Shown here one piece after another: positions 35,411-44,963 of a stretch of 45,986 nt of DNA (positions are counted from its first letter, which is position 1; each line of letters begins with the position of its first letter). Source of the stretch: Salinarchaeum sp. (lineage in GTDB: Archaea; Halobacteriota; Halobacteria; Halobacteriales; SKNY01); the NCBI GenBank assembly GCA_007123105.1, contig SKNY01000035.1:1-45986 (forward strand). The letters are read 5' to 3'. The translations under genes and the position numbers were made by a program. The notes beneath the pieces are model-generated. The model did no database searches and had not been told where the DNA came from. It saw nothing but the letters and a program-made list of their open reading frames with translations.

Positions 35411-37648
35411 ATGTTCGGGTACAGTCCGTTCCCTGGTTGCAGCCGATTTGGATCTACATTTCGACGCCGCCAGGTGGTGGCCGGCAGTGCGATTCCCCTC
35501 TTCCCCGGCTGTTTGGGGCTGTATTCGGGAGCCGAAGACGGCCCCACAGATACAGAATCGATGGATGATGACCAGCCGGTCGAGGATGCAAACGACACGG
35601 CGGTCGACCACGTGGACGATGCTCGACCGATCCCGGGTGACGCCGCGGCGGTCGAGTTCTTTGTCGCAACCGACGGCGACGACGACAACGATGGGAGCGA
35701 AGACGCGCCGTTCCAGACCATTACTGCTGCTCGGGATGCGGTTCGCAACCTGGTCAACGACGAAGGTTATCCAACTGATGGCGTAACCGTGACGCTCCGG
35801 GAGGGAACCTATCGGTGGGGTGGTGACGAGGATGCAGCATATCGTGGTCCCGTGCGGTTCGGAAGTGCCGATGGCGGGTCACCGGATGCACCAATCGTCT
35901 ATCGCGGTGCGCCCGGAGAACTCGTCCGCCTCGTTGGGGGTGTCGAGCTATCTACGGACGGGTTTGAATCCGTGTCCGGAACCGTCAGGGATCGATTACC
36001 GGCTGAGGTGCGCGAGGAGGTACACCAATTCGACCTCAGTGAGCAGTCGATCACGGGTTACGGCCGTGTCGGGAAAGCCGGCTTCGGGGTAGACGACTCG
36101 AGGGCGCCGCCGGATCTCTTCGTCGATGACCGCCCAATGCGATTGGCGCGATGGCCGAACGACGACTGGGTATCTACTGGCATCGTCCACGACGGCGGCG
36201 GCGAACCGCGGGATGGCGGTGACTGGGACGACGGTGCCGTCTTCGAATACGAAGATGATCGACCCGAACGGTGGGCGAGCATCAACGACGTCTGGATGAT
36301 GGGGTACTGGGGACAGGACTGGGCCCATGGCAACCTCGAAATCGCTGCGATCGATCTGAACGAAGGGGTGATTGAAACCGCGGACGCGAGTTTCTACGGG
36401 GTCAAAGAGAATCGGCCATATTACTACTACAACGTGCTCGAGGAGCTAACCGAACCCGGTGAGTTTTACATCGACCAGGAATCCAAGATGCTGTACCTGT
36501 ATCCTCCGGAGGATATCGGGGAGGCTAGAGTCACACTTCCCACGTACCGCCGCCCGATGTTCGAAGTGCGGGGTACGGATCACCTTCGGTTTGCGAACCT
36601 TACGTTTGCGGCCAGTCGGGACAGAGCGGTCGACGTTCGACGGAGCGAGAATGTCGTCGTCGATCGCTGTACCATTCAACACGTCACGAACGACGGCGCG
36701 TGGTTTTCAAGCTGCACTGCCAGTGGTATTCGCAATACATCCATCGCATCAGTCGGTGCGACTGGGGTGACCCTCCGGGGTGGCTCGCGCAGTGCGCTGG
36801 TGTCGGGCGAGTGTTTCGTCGAGAACTCCGAGATACGGGACGTTGGCCGGTTCGAGCGCACCTACGCGCCCGCCATCCAGCTCGGCGGCGTCGGTAACGT
36901 AGTCGAACACTGCTATCTGCACGACGCCCCGCACGCAGCGATCCTATACAGTGGGAACGACCACCGGATCGAGCGCAACGAGATTTCCCACGTATGCAAG
37001 GAGGCGAGCGACGTCGGCGCGGTTTATAACGGTCGCGATTGGACCCAACGCGGAACCGAAATCCGTCATAACTACTTCCATCACATCGAAAACGACTTTC
37101 TCGGAGGCGTCGGTCAGATCGCGATCTACTTCGACGATCTTCTCTCGGGCGACGTGGCAGAGGGGAACGTGATCTACGACGTCCAGCGCGGCATGCACAT
37201 GGGTGGCGGACGGGACGTCGTTCTCGAGAACAACCTGTTCGTCGACTGTGACGTCAGCATCTCCTTCGACGCCCGCGGCGCACCCGGTGAGTGGCGCGAC
37301 TATAGCTGCGATCCGGACTCAACACTGATGCAGGGACTCGAACAGGTGCCCTACCGGGAAGACACCTGGGCGTCGGCCTATCCGGCGCTTGTCGACATCC
37401 TCGAAGACGAACCGTGTCTGCCAAAGCACAACCGGATCGAACGGAACGCGATTGTGGGCACACCTGCCACGCGTCCAAACATCGACGATCGGGTCGAAGA
37501 GTACGGGACCGTCGCGGACAACCGTGTGGCCCCGGGTGAGGATTACAACTTCGACGCGGAAACGGGATCGATCGACGAGGACGCGCTGCGTGACCTGCTC
37601 TCTGGGTGGGTGTCAATCCCGTTCGACGAGATCGGATTACTCGACTGA
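35411..37648 (+). CDS. Secreted right-handed parallel beta-helix lipoprotein (GH141/PL-like)
   Basis: FRRRQVVAGSAIPLFPGCLG Tat/lipobox; FFVATDGDDDNDGSEDAPFQTITAARDAV; IVYRGAPGELVRLVGG; repeated NV..C.i.hv / N.iyDv..G beta-helix rungs. Confidence 0.75.
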   Translation: MFGYSPFPGCSRFGSTFRRRQVVAGSAIPLFPGCLGLYSGAEDGPTDTESMDDDQPVEDANDTAVDHVDDARPIPGDAAAVEFFVATDGDDDNDGSEDAPFQTITAARDAVRNLVNDEGYPTDGVTVTLREGTYRWGGDEDAAYRGPVRFGSADGGSPDAPIVYRGAPGELVRLVGGVELSTDGFESVSGTVRDRLPAEVREEVHQFDLSEQSITGYGRVGKAGFGVDDSRAPPDLFVDDRPMRLARWPNDDWVSTGIVHDGGGEPRDGGDWDDGAVFEYEDDRPERWASINDVWMMGYWGQDWAHGNLEIAAIDLNEGVIETADASFYGVKENRPYYYYNVLEELTEPGEFYIDQESKMLYLYPPEDIGEARVTLPTYRRPMFEVRGTDHLRFANLTFAASRDRAVDVRRSENVVVDRCTIQHVTNDGAWFSSCTASGIRNTSIASVGATGVTLRGGSRSALVSGECFVENSEIRDVGRFERTYAPAIQLGGVGNVVEHCYLHDAPHAAILYSGNDHRIERNEISHVCKEASDVGAVYNGRDWTQRGTEIRHNYFHHIENDFLGGVGQIAIYFDDLLSGDVAEGNVIYDVQRGMHMGGGRDVVLENNLFVDCDVSISFDARGAPGEWRDYSCDPDSTLMQGLEQVPYREDTWASAYPALVDILEDEPCLPKHNRIERNAIVGTPATRPNIDDRVEEYGTVADNRVAPGEDYNFDAETGSIDEDALRDLLSGWVSIPFDEIGLLD

Positions 37649-37664
37649 CTGTCAGACGCGAACC

Positions 37665-37670
37665 TTTATG
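37665..37670 (+). promoter_or_regulatory. TATA-box candidate (TTTATG), leaderless promoter of enolase-family gene
   Basis: Centred about 26 nt upstream of ATG 37694. Confidence 0.5.
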
Positions 37671-37693
37671 CAACGTTCGCCGACAGATCGGCC

Positions 37694-38881
37694 ATGTCAC
37701 TCGTGTCCAATCCGCGGGAGGTAGAAATTACGGACGTCCAGACCACGCGTATCCATGGGAACTTCACGTGGACGCTGGTTCGCATCTACACCGACGCTGG
37801 TGTCACCGGGACCGGCGAAGCCGTCCTCGGTCCGAAGGCCGACGAATACATCGACTACGCCAAACGGATTATCATCGGGAAGAACCCGGTCGACATCGAC
37901 GCCCGCTGTACGGATCTTTTTGACCGGTTGATACATGTCGGTGGGATGAACGGGATCGGTGTCACCGCGATCTCAGGGATCGATATTGCCCTCCACGATC
38001 TGGCCGGCAAGCTGCTCGAGGTGCCGGCATATCAGCTACTCGGCGGGAAACACCGGGACAGCGTTCGGGTCTACTGCGATAGTCACGCTGGCGAACACAT
38101 GGACGATATCGACGATGCCGAGGGCGATCCCTACTCACCAGCGTCATATGCCGACGCTGCAGAAGAGGTCGTCGGCGACGGATTCGATGCGATCAAGTTC
38201 GATCTCGACGCGACCGACCGGTACGAACTGGACACGAGAAATAAACACCTCAACGCTCGGGCAATCAACTACCGCGCCGACATCGTTCGCGCCGTCACCG
38301 AACGGGTCGGGGATCGAGCGGACGTAGCCTTTGATTGTCACTGGAGCTGGACGGGCGATAGCATTCGGCGGCTCGCCAGCGCGATCGAACCGTACGACGT
38401 CTGGTGGCTCGAGGACACGGTCCCCCCGGAAAACCACGACGTCCAGATCCAGGTCACGCAGGCGACCGACACGACGATCGCGGCCGGCGAAAACGTGTAT
38501 CGAGTCGAGGGCGCCCGCCGTCTGCTCGAACAGCAGGGCCTCGATATCCTCCACCCCGACGTGCCGAAAACGGGGGGCATGTTAGAGACCAAGAAGATGG
38601 CCGACATGGCCAAGGCATACTACATCCCGCTGGCGTTACACAACGTCTCCTCTCCAGTCGGAACGATGGCGAGCGCCCACGTGGCGGCCGCCGCCTCGAA
38701 CTTTCTCGCGCTCGAATATCACGCCCGGGAGATCGAGTGGTGGGACAACGTGATCGGCGAGGCGATCATTACTGACGGACAAATCGAGGTTCCGGACGAA
38801 CCCGGCCTCGGCGTCGAGATCGATCGCGACGTCGTCGCTGAACACATGGCTGGAGACGATACCCTCTTCGAGGACGCTTGA
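37694..38881 (+). CDS. Enolase-superfamily D-xylonate/D-gluconate dehydratase-like protein (haloarchaeal XacD/GAD type)
   Basis: EITDVQTTRIHGNFTWTLVRIYTDAGVTGTGEA, DVAFDCHWSW, WWLEDTVPPENHDVQIQVTQ, IAAGENVYR, ALHNVSSPVGTMASAHVAAAASNFLALEYH. Confidence 0.82.
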   Translation: MSLVSNPREVEITDVQTTRIHGNFTWTLVRIYTDAGVTGTGEAVLGPKADEYIDYAKRIIIGKNPVDIDARCTDLFDRLIHVGGMNGIGVTAISGIDIALHDLAGKLLEVPAYQLLGGKHRDSVRVYCDSHAGEHMDDIDDAEGDPYSPASYADAAEEVVGDGFDAIKFDLDATDRYELDTRNKHLNARAINYRADIVRAVTERVGDRADVAFDCHWSWTGDSIRRLASAIEPYDVWWLEDTVPPENHDVQIQVTQATDTTIAAGENVYRVEGARRLLEQQGLDILHPDVPKTGGMLETKKMADMAKAYYIPLALHNVSSPVGTMASAHVAAAASNFLALEYHAREIEWWDNVIGEAIITDGQIEVPDEPGLGVEIDRDVVAEHMAGDDTLFEDA

Positions 38882-38919
38882 ACCCCTAGGATTTTGGCGG
38901 CTGGGCGGAACGACTGCGC

Positions 38920-40053
38920 ATGCACGTCACTGATTACGAACTGTTTGAAGTACCACCGCGATGGCAGTTTCTTCGGTTGGAAACAGACACCGGCCTCGTT
39001 GGCTGGGGGGAACCGATCGTCGAGGGACGGCCCGGGGCAACTCGCGAGGCGACGGCGGCGCTCGTCGAGGATTACGTACTCGGTAGCGATCCGACGCGGA
39101 TCGAGGACCTGTGGACGACGATGTACCGCCGCAAGTTCTACCGCCGCGGTGCGGTGCTGTACAGCGCTATTTCGGGGATCGATCAGGCACTGTGGGATCT
39201 GACCGGCAAACACCGCGGATTACCGGTCTATGACCTGCTCGGCGGACCGGTCCGTGATCGCATCAGGATCTACCAGCATGTCGGGGGTTCGTCCCCTGAA
39301 GAGGCTGCTGCATCCGCCGAAGCGGCCGTCGATGCCGGTTTTACGGCAGTGAAGACGACACCAACAGGACCGGTCCGGCGGATCGCTTCGCCCGAAACAG
39401 TGCATGCTGCCGCGGCGTACGTCGGCGCGATCCGGGAAGCAGTCGGTCCCGGGGTCGACATCGGACTCGACCTCCATGGTCGCGTGTCGAAATCGATGGC
39501 CAAACGGCTTGTCGCGGCAATCGACCCCCACGAACCGATGTTCTACGAGGAGCCGGTCCTGCCAGAACAAACCGATGCACTCCCGGAAGTCGCCGCGAAG
39601 ACGTCCACCCCAATCGCGACGGGCGAACGACTCTACACGCGCTGGGAGTTTAAACCAGTGTTCGAGCGCGGCGGCATCGATCTCATCCAACCCGACGTCT
39701 CGCACGCCGGTGGCATCACTGAACTGCGAAAAATCGCCGCCATGGCCGAAGCCTACGATGTCGGCGTGGCCCCGCATTCACCGCTCGGCCCGGTGAATTT
39801 CGCAGCCTCGCTACACGTCGACGCAGTTGTCCATAACGCAGTCATCCAAGAGCAGATCCTCGCCCGGTCGGGGACCCCGAGTTACCTCACCGACGAGTCC
39901 CTCATCGATCACGAGGACGGCTACGTCGAGTTGCCCACGGAACCGGGACTTGGCGTGGAAATCGACGAAGCTGCACTCCGGGCCGCCGCCGGCGAAACGG
40001 ACTGGAGTCCACCGGATTGGCGCCACGACGACGGTAGCCTGGCCGAATGGTAG
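38920..40053 (+). CDS. Enolase superfamily, D-galactonate dehydratase (DgoD)-like, second copy
   Basis: YELFEVPPRWQFLRLET, IGLDLHGRVSKSMAKRLV, FYEEPVLPEQT, IATGERLYTRWEFK, VAPHSPLGPVNFAASLHVD. Confidence 0.87.
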   Translation: MHVTDYELFEVPPRWQFLRLETDTGLVGWGEPIVEGRPGATREATAALVEDYVLGSDPTRIEDLWTTMYRRKFYRRGAVLYSAISGIDQALWDLTGKHRGLPVYDLLGGPVRDRIRIYQHVGGSSPEEAAASAEAAVDAGFTAVKTTPTGPVRRIASPETVHAAAAYVGAIREAVGPGVDIGLDLHGRVSKSMAKRLVAAIDPHEPMFYEEPVLPEQTDALPEVAAKTSTPIATGERLYTRWEFKPVFERGGIDLIQPDVSHAGGITELRKIAAMAEAYDVGVAPHSPLGPVNFAASLHVDAVVHNAVIQEQILARSGTPSYLTDESLIDHEDGYVELPTEPGLGVEIDEAALRAAAGETDWSPPDWRHDDGSLAEW

Positions 40054-40068
40054 CTCGTTCGGCTCACC

Positions 40069-40076
40069 TTTTTATT
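40069..40076 (+). promoter_or_regulatory. TATA-box candidate (TTTTTATT), leaderless promoter of Gfo/Idh/MocA gene
   Basis: Centred about 27 nt upstream of ATG 40099. Confidence 0.5.
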
Positions 40077-40098
40077 GGTTCGTCCGAAGGCGTTCGGC

Positions 40099-41151
40099 AT
40101 GAGTCAGGAACGTTATACCGCCGCATTGATCGGGTGCGGTCGGATGGGCGCGACGATCGACGACGAAGTGCGGGGACGACCCCAGCAGTACATTCCTTAC
40201 TCGCACGCCGCCGGTTACGTCGCGGCCGATCGTGTCGACCTCGTGGCGGCTGCCGATCTCGATCCCGAGCAACTCGCGGCAGCTCGCGACCGATACGACA
40301 TTCCACGGGGGTATGAGGACTATCGGGAGATGATCGAGACGGAATCACCGGACATCGTCAGCGTGGCGACTCGACCCGGGCCGCATCTCGACATGGTTCG
40401 ATACGCCGTCGAACGGGGCGTGCCGGCGATTTACTGCGAGAAACCGCTTTGTCGGTCGATGGCTGAAGCCGACGAGCTGGTATCTATTTGTGAGTCGTCA
40501 AATGTACTCTTCAACCTCGGGGTGAATCGACGGTTTATTCCATTGTATCGTACGGTCAGGCAACACGTTGGGGACGGGGCGATCGGCGAGCTTCGTTCGA
40601 TCACCGGCCACGTCGGGGCTGGCTCGACCCTGTGGAGCCACAGCCACTTTGCGGATCTTCTTCTGTTTTTTGCTGGAGATCCGGCAGTCGAGTGGGTTCA
40701 AGCAGAGGCCGACTGCGACACCGGGGATGTCGACGGAGACCGGTTGCGAACTGATCCGGCCCTGTCGATGGGGTACGTCCGGTTTGCAAACGGCATCCGG
40801 GGGTATCTGACCCGAGGCAGCGGGATCGAGTTCGAGATCGATGGCACGGACGGTAAGATTCGGACGACCAACAACGGGCTGGAGGCGAGCATGCGGGTGC
40901 CGGAAGGCGAATGGAATCTCCTTACGGAAACGTCGTTTCCGACGCCGGAGCCACGGAGCGGAACGCTGGGCTGTATCGAAGAGCTGGTCGGCGCCCTGGA
41001 CGGTGAGGCCGACACCAGCGCACCGGTCGAGGTGGCCGCTGCTGGACACGAAATCTGTCTGGGGTGGCTGCAATCCCAATTGGCCGATGGGAGACGGATC
41101 GAGCTGCCTCTCGAGGATCGTTCCTTTTCCGTCGAGCCGGGAGATTGGTGA
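40099..41151 (+). CDS. Gfo/Idh/MocA family oxidoreductase
   Basis: AALIGCGRMGATID, DIVSVATRPGPHLDMVRYAVERGVPAIYCEKPLCRSMAEADELV (EKP motif). Confidence 0.9.
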   Translation: MSQERYTAALIGCGRMGATIDDEVRGRPQQYIPYSHAAGYVAADRVDLVAAADLDPEQLAAARDRYDIPRGYEDYREMIETESPDIVSVATRPGPHLDMVRYAVERGVPAIYCEKPLCRSMAEADELVSICESSNVLFNLGVNRRFIPLYRTVRQHVGDGAIGELRSITGHVGAGSTLWSHSHFADLLLFFAGDPAVEWVQAEADCDTGDVDGDRLRTDPALSMGYVRFANGIRGYLTRGSGIEFEIDGTDGKIRTTNNGLEASMRVPEGEWNLLTETSFPTPEPRSGTLGCIEELVGALDGEADTSAPVEVAAAGHEICLGWLQSQLADGRRIELPLEDRSFSVEPGDW

Positions 41152-41275
41152 TCGGCGTCGACAATAGGCCATTTGGAACGATGAGCCGGTCTACAACCGA
41201 CAATGCACGGTGGTATGCCACGAAACCGCATAAACAACAATTTTATCCTCCACGCCGGACTGTGACGACTAACTG

Positions 41276-43051
41276 ATGAAGCGGGTAACAACTGAACGGC
41301 GGCCTCTGCCGGGAAAAGCACGAGCGCAAGGCCGCCGACGTCTCCTGGCTGGCATGGCGGCCGTTGCCTCGGTAGCCGGTTGTACCGCGGTGTTCGGCTC
41401 TGAGGAGGAGTGGATCCCGGAGGAATTCGAGGATGCCGACGACACGGATCCCGAAGCGACCGAGGACGAGTCCGGTCTCGCGTTCGCCTACCGTCGTGAC
41501 GTGATCGATTATTGGTACGAGGATCAGGACGCCGACCGCGATAAAGCGATCATATCGAACGCGGGCGTGTACGCAGCGGATTTCGATCGCGACGGGTGGA
41601 CGGACCTCCTGTTCGTCGGCGGCCGGGAGCCCGAACTGCACCGCAACGACGGGGGAGAGTTCATCAAGAGCGACGAGCTGCCGTCCGTCGATGGTTCGAT
41701 CCGTGCCGCCCACTGGTTCGACGCGAACGGCTCTGGCTATCCCGACCTCCTGCTGCTCGGAGACGACATGGCCCCGTTGCTGTGCTGGAACGAGCGCGGA
41801 ACGTTTCGGGCGGACGAGGACGCTTTCGACGTCGAGCTCGACGTGCCGATGGGCGCCACGTCCGCCGATTACACCGGAAACGGCGATCTCGATCTCTTCA
41901 TTTTCCAGAACGGGGACTGGGAGAAAGGACTGCCGGACGGGACGCCGCGATACGACGCCGACCTGAATGATGACAACGGCAACCCAGATTACCTGTTCCG
42001 CAATGATGGGGGGACCTTCGAACTCGTTGAGGACGCCGGTATCGAGGGGACCCGTTGGACCCTCGCAGCGAGTTTCATCGATCTCACTGGCGACGGCACC
42101 CCCGACATTCACGCCGGGAACGACTTCAACTACGACGTCATCTATCTCAACCAGGGCGACGGCACGTTCGAGCAACACGTCCTCCCCGAGGAAACCAACC
42201 GGCACGCGATGTCCTCAGAAGTCGCGGATCTTACTAACAATGGCCGCCCAGACGTGTTCGTAACCAACATCTACTATCCAGATTGGGCAGTCAGTGAACT
42301 GATGCCAGGACGGGAAGTCCACGCCGGGGGAAACAACGTCATCACCAGTCGCGGCGACGGCGAGTTCGCCCTCGAGGAGCGGTCCCTCGGCCTCTACGAG
42401 GGGGGCTGGGGTTGGGACGCCGTCGTCGATGATTTCACGAACAGCGGCTATCCCGACGTCATCCATACGACTCGCGTCATGACGTTCTCCGAGTTCGATG
42501 CCAGGCTCTCTCCCGAGGAGATCCAACGGCTACGAGTGAACGACTACTACTCGCTGCCCGTCGTCTGGGTGCAGGAGGCACCGGGCGAGTACGCAAAGCG
42601 GGATCCGCAGGAGGTCGGATTTATCGAGATGGACAGCCGGGGGATCGTCAGTCTCGATCACGACCGCGACGGCAGCCTCGACGTCGTCATCAGCACGATC
42701 GACGATTTGACGGGATTTACTGGGGAGTACCGGTTATTCGAGAACACGGCGGACGTCGGAAACGCTGTCCAGTTCGAGGTACTCGGGGCGGACGGATCGC
42801 TTAGTGGCGCCATCGGAGCAGAGGTCACCGTTCACCACGAGGACCACGATACGACGCTGTGGATCCACGATCGCCAGGGATTCCTGGCACAGAAACCCCA
42901 CGTCAGACACGTGGGAATCGGCGACGCGGCCGGTGTCGACGTCACGATCACCTGGCCGGACGGGGCGGAGGCAACGGTCGACCTGGACGCGAACACGCTG
43001 AGTACGATCACGCCGGACGGGCTGACCGAGGTGATCCGGCTCGACGCATGA
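41276..43051 (+). CDS. CRTAC1-family FG-GAP/VCBS beta-propeller lipoprotein with ASPIC/UnbV-like C-terminus
   Basis: RRRLLAGMAAVASVAGC signal; AADFDRDGWTDLLFVGG, SADYTGNGDLDLFIF, DLTGDGTPDIHAGNDFNYDVIYLNQGDG repeats; C-terminal VGIGDAAGVDVTITWPDG. Confidence 0.88.
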   Translation: MKRVTTERRPLPGKARAQGRRRLLAGMAAVASVAGCTAVFGSEEEWIPEEFEDADDTDPEATEDESGLAFAYRRDVIDYWYEDQDADRDKAIISNAGVYAADFDRDGWTDLLFVGGREPELHRNDGGEFIKSDELPSVDGSIRAAHWFDANGSGYPDLLLLGDDMAPLLCWNERGTFRADEDAFDVELDVPMGATSADYTGNGDLDLFIFQNGDWEKGLPDGTPRYDADLNDDNGNPDYLFRNDGGTFELVEDAGIEGTRWTLAASFIDLTGDGTPDIHAGNDFNYDVIYLNQGDGTFEQHVLPEETNRHAMSSEVADLTNNGRPDVFVTNIYYPDWAVSELMPGREVHAGGNNVITSRGDGEFALEERSLGLYEGGWGWDAVVDDFTNSGYPDVIHTTRVMTFSEFDARLSPEEIQRLRVNDYYSLPVVWVQEAPGEYAKRDPQEVGFIEMDSRGIVSLDHDRDGSLDVVISTIDDLTGFTGEYRLFENTADVGNAVQFEVLGADGSLSGAIGAEVTVHHEDHDTTLWIHDRQGFLAQKPHVRHVGIGDAAGVDVTITWPDGAEATVDLDANTLSTITPDGLTEVIRLDA

Positions 43052-44364
43052 CCCATCCATGTCCCCAGTACAGTCGTCGGCAACTCCTCGGGGCGGTGAC
43101 CGCGTCGTCCCTCGTCGGCCTTGCCGGCTGTAGCCGGCTCCTCGGTCGGATCGATGACGAGGACGGGATGATCATCGCGTGGAACGAACGATTCGTGGAG
43201 GCGATCCAGGCATTCGAGGGTGGTAACGTGGGCCCAGTCCGGTGGGCCGCCCTGCTGAACGTGGCGATCTACGAGGCGGTCAACGCCATCACCGCGGCCC
43301 GCGACGACCCCCATTACGAGGCGTATACCGTCGACGCTGATCGTGCCCCGGCAGACGGATCGCGGCCAGCTGCCGTCACCGGCGCCGCCTTCACGATCAC
43401 CGAACGCGGGTACGGACAGCCGTTCTTCGCCGAAGTGCGTGATGAGTCATTCGAACGGGCGCACGAACAGGACGGTGTCATCCGGGCCGGGTACGAATGG
43501 GGCGTCGACGTCGCGGAGGAAGTGCTTGAGGGTCGGCCGTACGACGAGACGTTCGCGACCGAACCGTACGATGCGTGCCCGGAGGAATCCAACGCGCCGG
43601 GATGTTTCCGTGGGACCTGGCTACCGGAGTTCGCCTTCGTGCCGCCATGGACCATGGAGGAACGCACCCAGTTCCGTCCCGACGGTCCACCCAGTCTCGA
43701 GAGCGACGCGTATGCGGAGGCGTGGACGGAGGTTTACGAACTGGGTCGGGATCGGGAGGATCGCCCGTCCCGTGAAGTGGAGCAGGCCGCCTTCTGGCGA
43801 AGCACAAGGGGCTCGCCGCGAGTTCCCGGCATGTGGAACGTCATCGCCCAAGAAGTCGCTGCCGCCGAGGAGCTGCCGATCCTCGAGACCGCCCGGTTAT
43901 TTGCGTTGCTCAGCATGGCACTGGCCGACGCCGGCATTTCGTGCTGGGAAGCGAAGTACACGTACGGGTTCTGGCGGCCTCGAACGGCGATCTGGGAGGC
44001 CGACCGGGACGGCAACGCAGGGACGACCCCGGATCCGGACTGGGAGCCGATATCGGTGGGCGGGTCGCCCGAGTACTCGGCGGGGCTGGCAACCTATAGT
44101 GGAGTGGCCGGCCGGATCCTCAGGGAGGTAATCGGGAGGGACGAGTATCCGTTCGAGATCGGCGAGAACCTACGGACGGGCTTCGACGCCGAGGAAACCG
44201 GCGTCATGCGATCGTTTTCCGGGTTCGAGGACGCGGTCACGGATGCGTTCGAGAGCCGGATCTATCTGGGCAATCACTTCCGGTTCGCGCTCGAGGACGG
44301 AGTGGCCGCGGGAGAGGACCTGGCCGAATGGATCATGGGGAGCCACCTTCGCGCGGTTGAATAG
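43048..44364 (+). CDS. Vanadium-dependent haloperoxidase/PAP2-family-like Tat lipoprotein with altered SGH motif
   Basis: YSRRQLLGAVTASSLVGLAGC; EAKYTYGFWRPRTAI (K...RP), SPEYSAGLATYSGVAGRIL (normally PSGHATFSG), ESRIYLGNHFRFALEDG. Confidence 0.82.
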   Translation: MTHPCPQYSRRQLLGAVTASSLVGLAGCSRLLGRIDDEDGMIIAWNERFVEAIQAFEGGNVGPVRWAALLNVAIYEAVNAITAARDDPHYEAYTVDADRAPADGSRPAAVTGAAFTITERGYGQPFFAEVRDESFERAHEQDGVIRAGYEWGVDVAEEVLEGRPYDETFATEPYDACPEESNAPGCFRGTWLPEFAFVPPWTMEERTQFRPDGPPSLESDAYAEAWTEVYELGRDREDRPSREVEQAAFWRSTRGSPRVPGMWNVIAQEVAAAEELPILETARLFALLSMALADAGISCWEAKYTYGFWRPRTAIWEADRDGNAGTTPDPDWEPISVGGSPEYSAGLATYSGVAGRILREVIGRDEYPFEIGENLRTGFDAEETGVMRSFSGFEDAVTDAFESRIYLGNHFRFALEDGVAAGEDLAEWIMGSHLRAVE

Positions 44365-44464
44365 TTGGTATCCTTGGAATGGTACCGCTTGGGGAATAAT
44401 GATCACGATGGACATGAGAAACAGGTATCTTCCCGTCTGAGAGATGACGTAGCTACGCCAATCC

Positions 44465-44756
44465 ATGGCACGTATTTCACGGCCTCAGGCGCTTCGTTTG
44501 AGCGGCGCAACCAGCATCGGTGTTATAGCTGGATTTTCGGATGATGACAACGATGTCGAGGACGCCGATGTCATCGGTTCAGACGAGCATCCCGCAAAGG
44601 CGACCGCAACGAACCTCCGGAACCTCGGGCGCGTCGCGTTCCAGTACGCCATCGAGGACGAACGGTAGACCAACCTCCGAGGGGTTAGGACACCCGTTGT
44701 ACCACCACAGCGAATCGGGGTATGCAGTGGTCGGATACGAAGAGTGGGTTCCGTAG
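44465..44756 (+). pseudogene. Possible degraded lipoprotein/substrate-binding-protein remnant (two frames)
   Basis: MARISRPQALRLSGATSIGVIAGFSDDDNDVEDADVIGSDEH looks like a Tat-lipoprotein N-terminus with RR to RP and lipobox Cys to Phe; after a stop, another frame reads LGHPLYHHSESGYAVVGYEEWVP*. Confidence 0.4.
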
Positions 44757-44963
44757 TGATTTAGTTCTGAAGAGACCTTTCGTCCAGTTGGCACTCGAAC
44801 CAAGTATTTCATTCTAATCCACGCCGTTCTAATATATAAAATAGTTGACTGTTGAATGAGTAATATATGTTGATCAATTTAGTTTATGGTTGCAGAAGTT
44901 AGATATCTATAATGACTCATCCAAAATGTTTATCGCAGTTAACGTTACACGGTCGCTCGAATC

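Noticed and set aside
41243-42205. 320-aa minus-strand ORF
   Set aside because: Antisense to the well-supported CRTAC1-like gene; shadow ORF typical of GC-rich codon bias.
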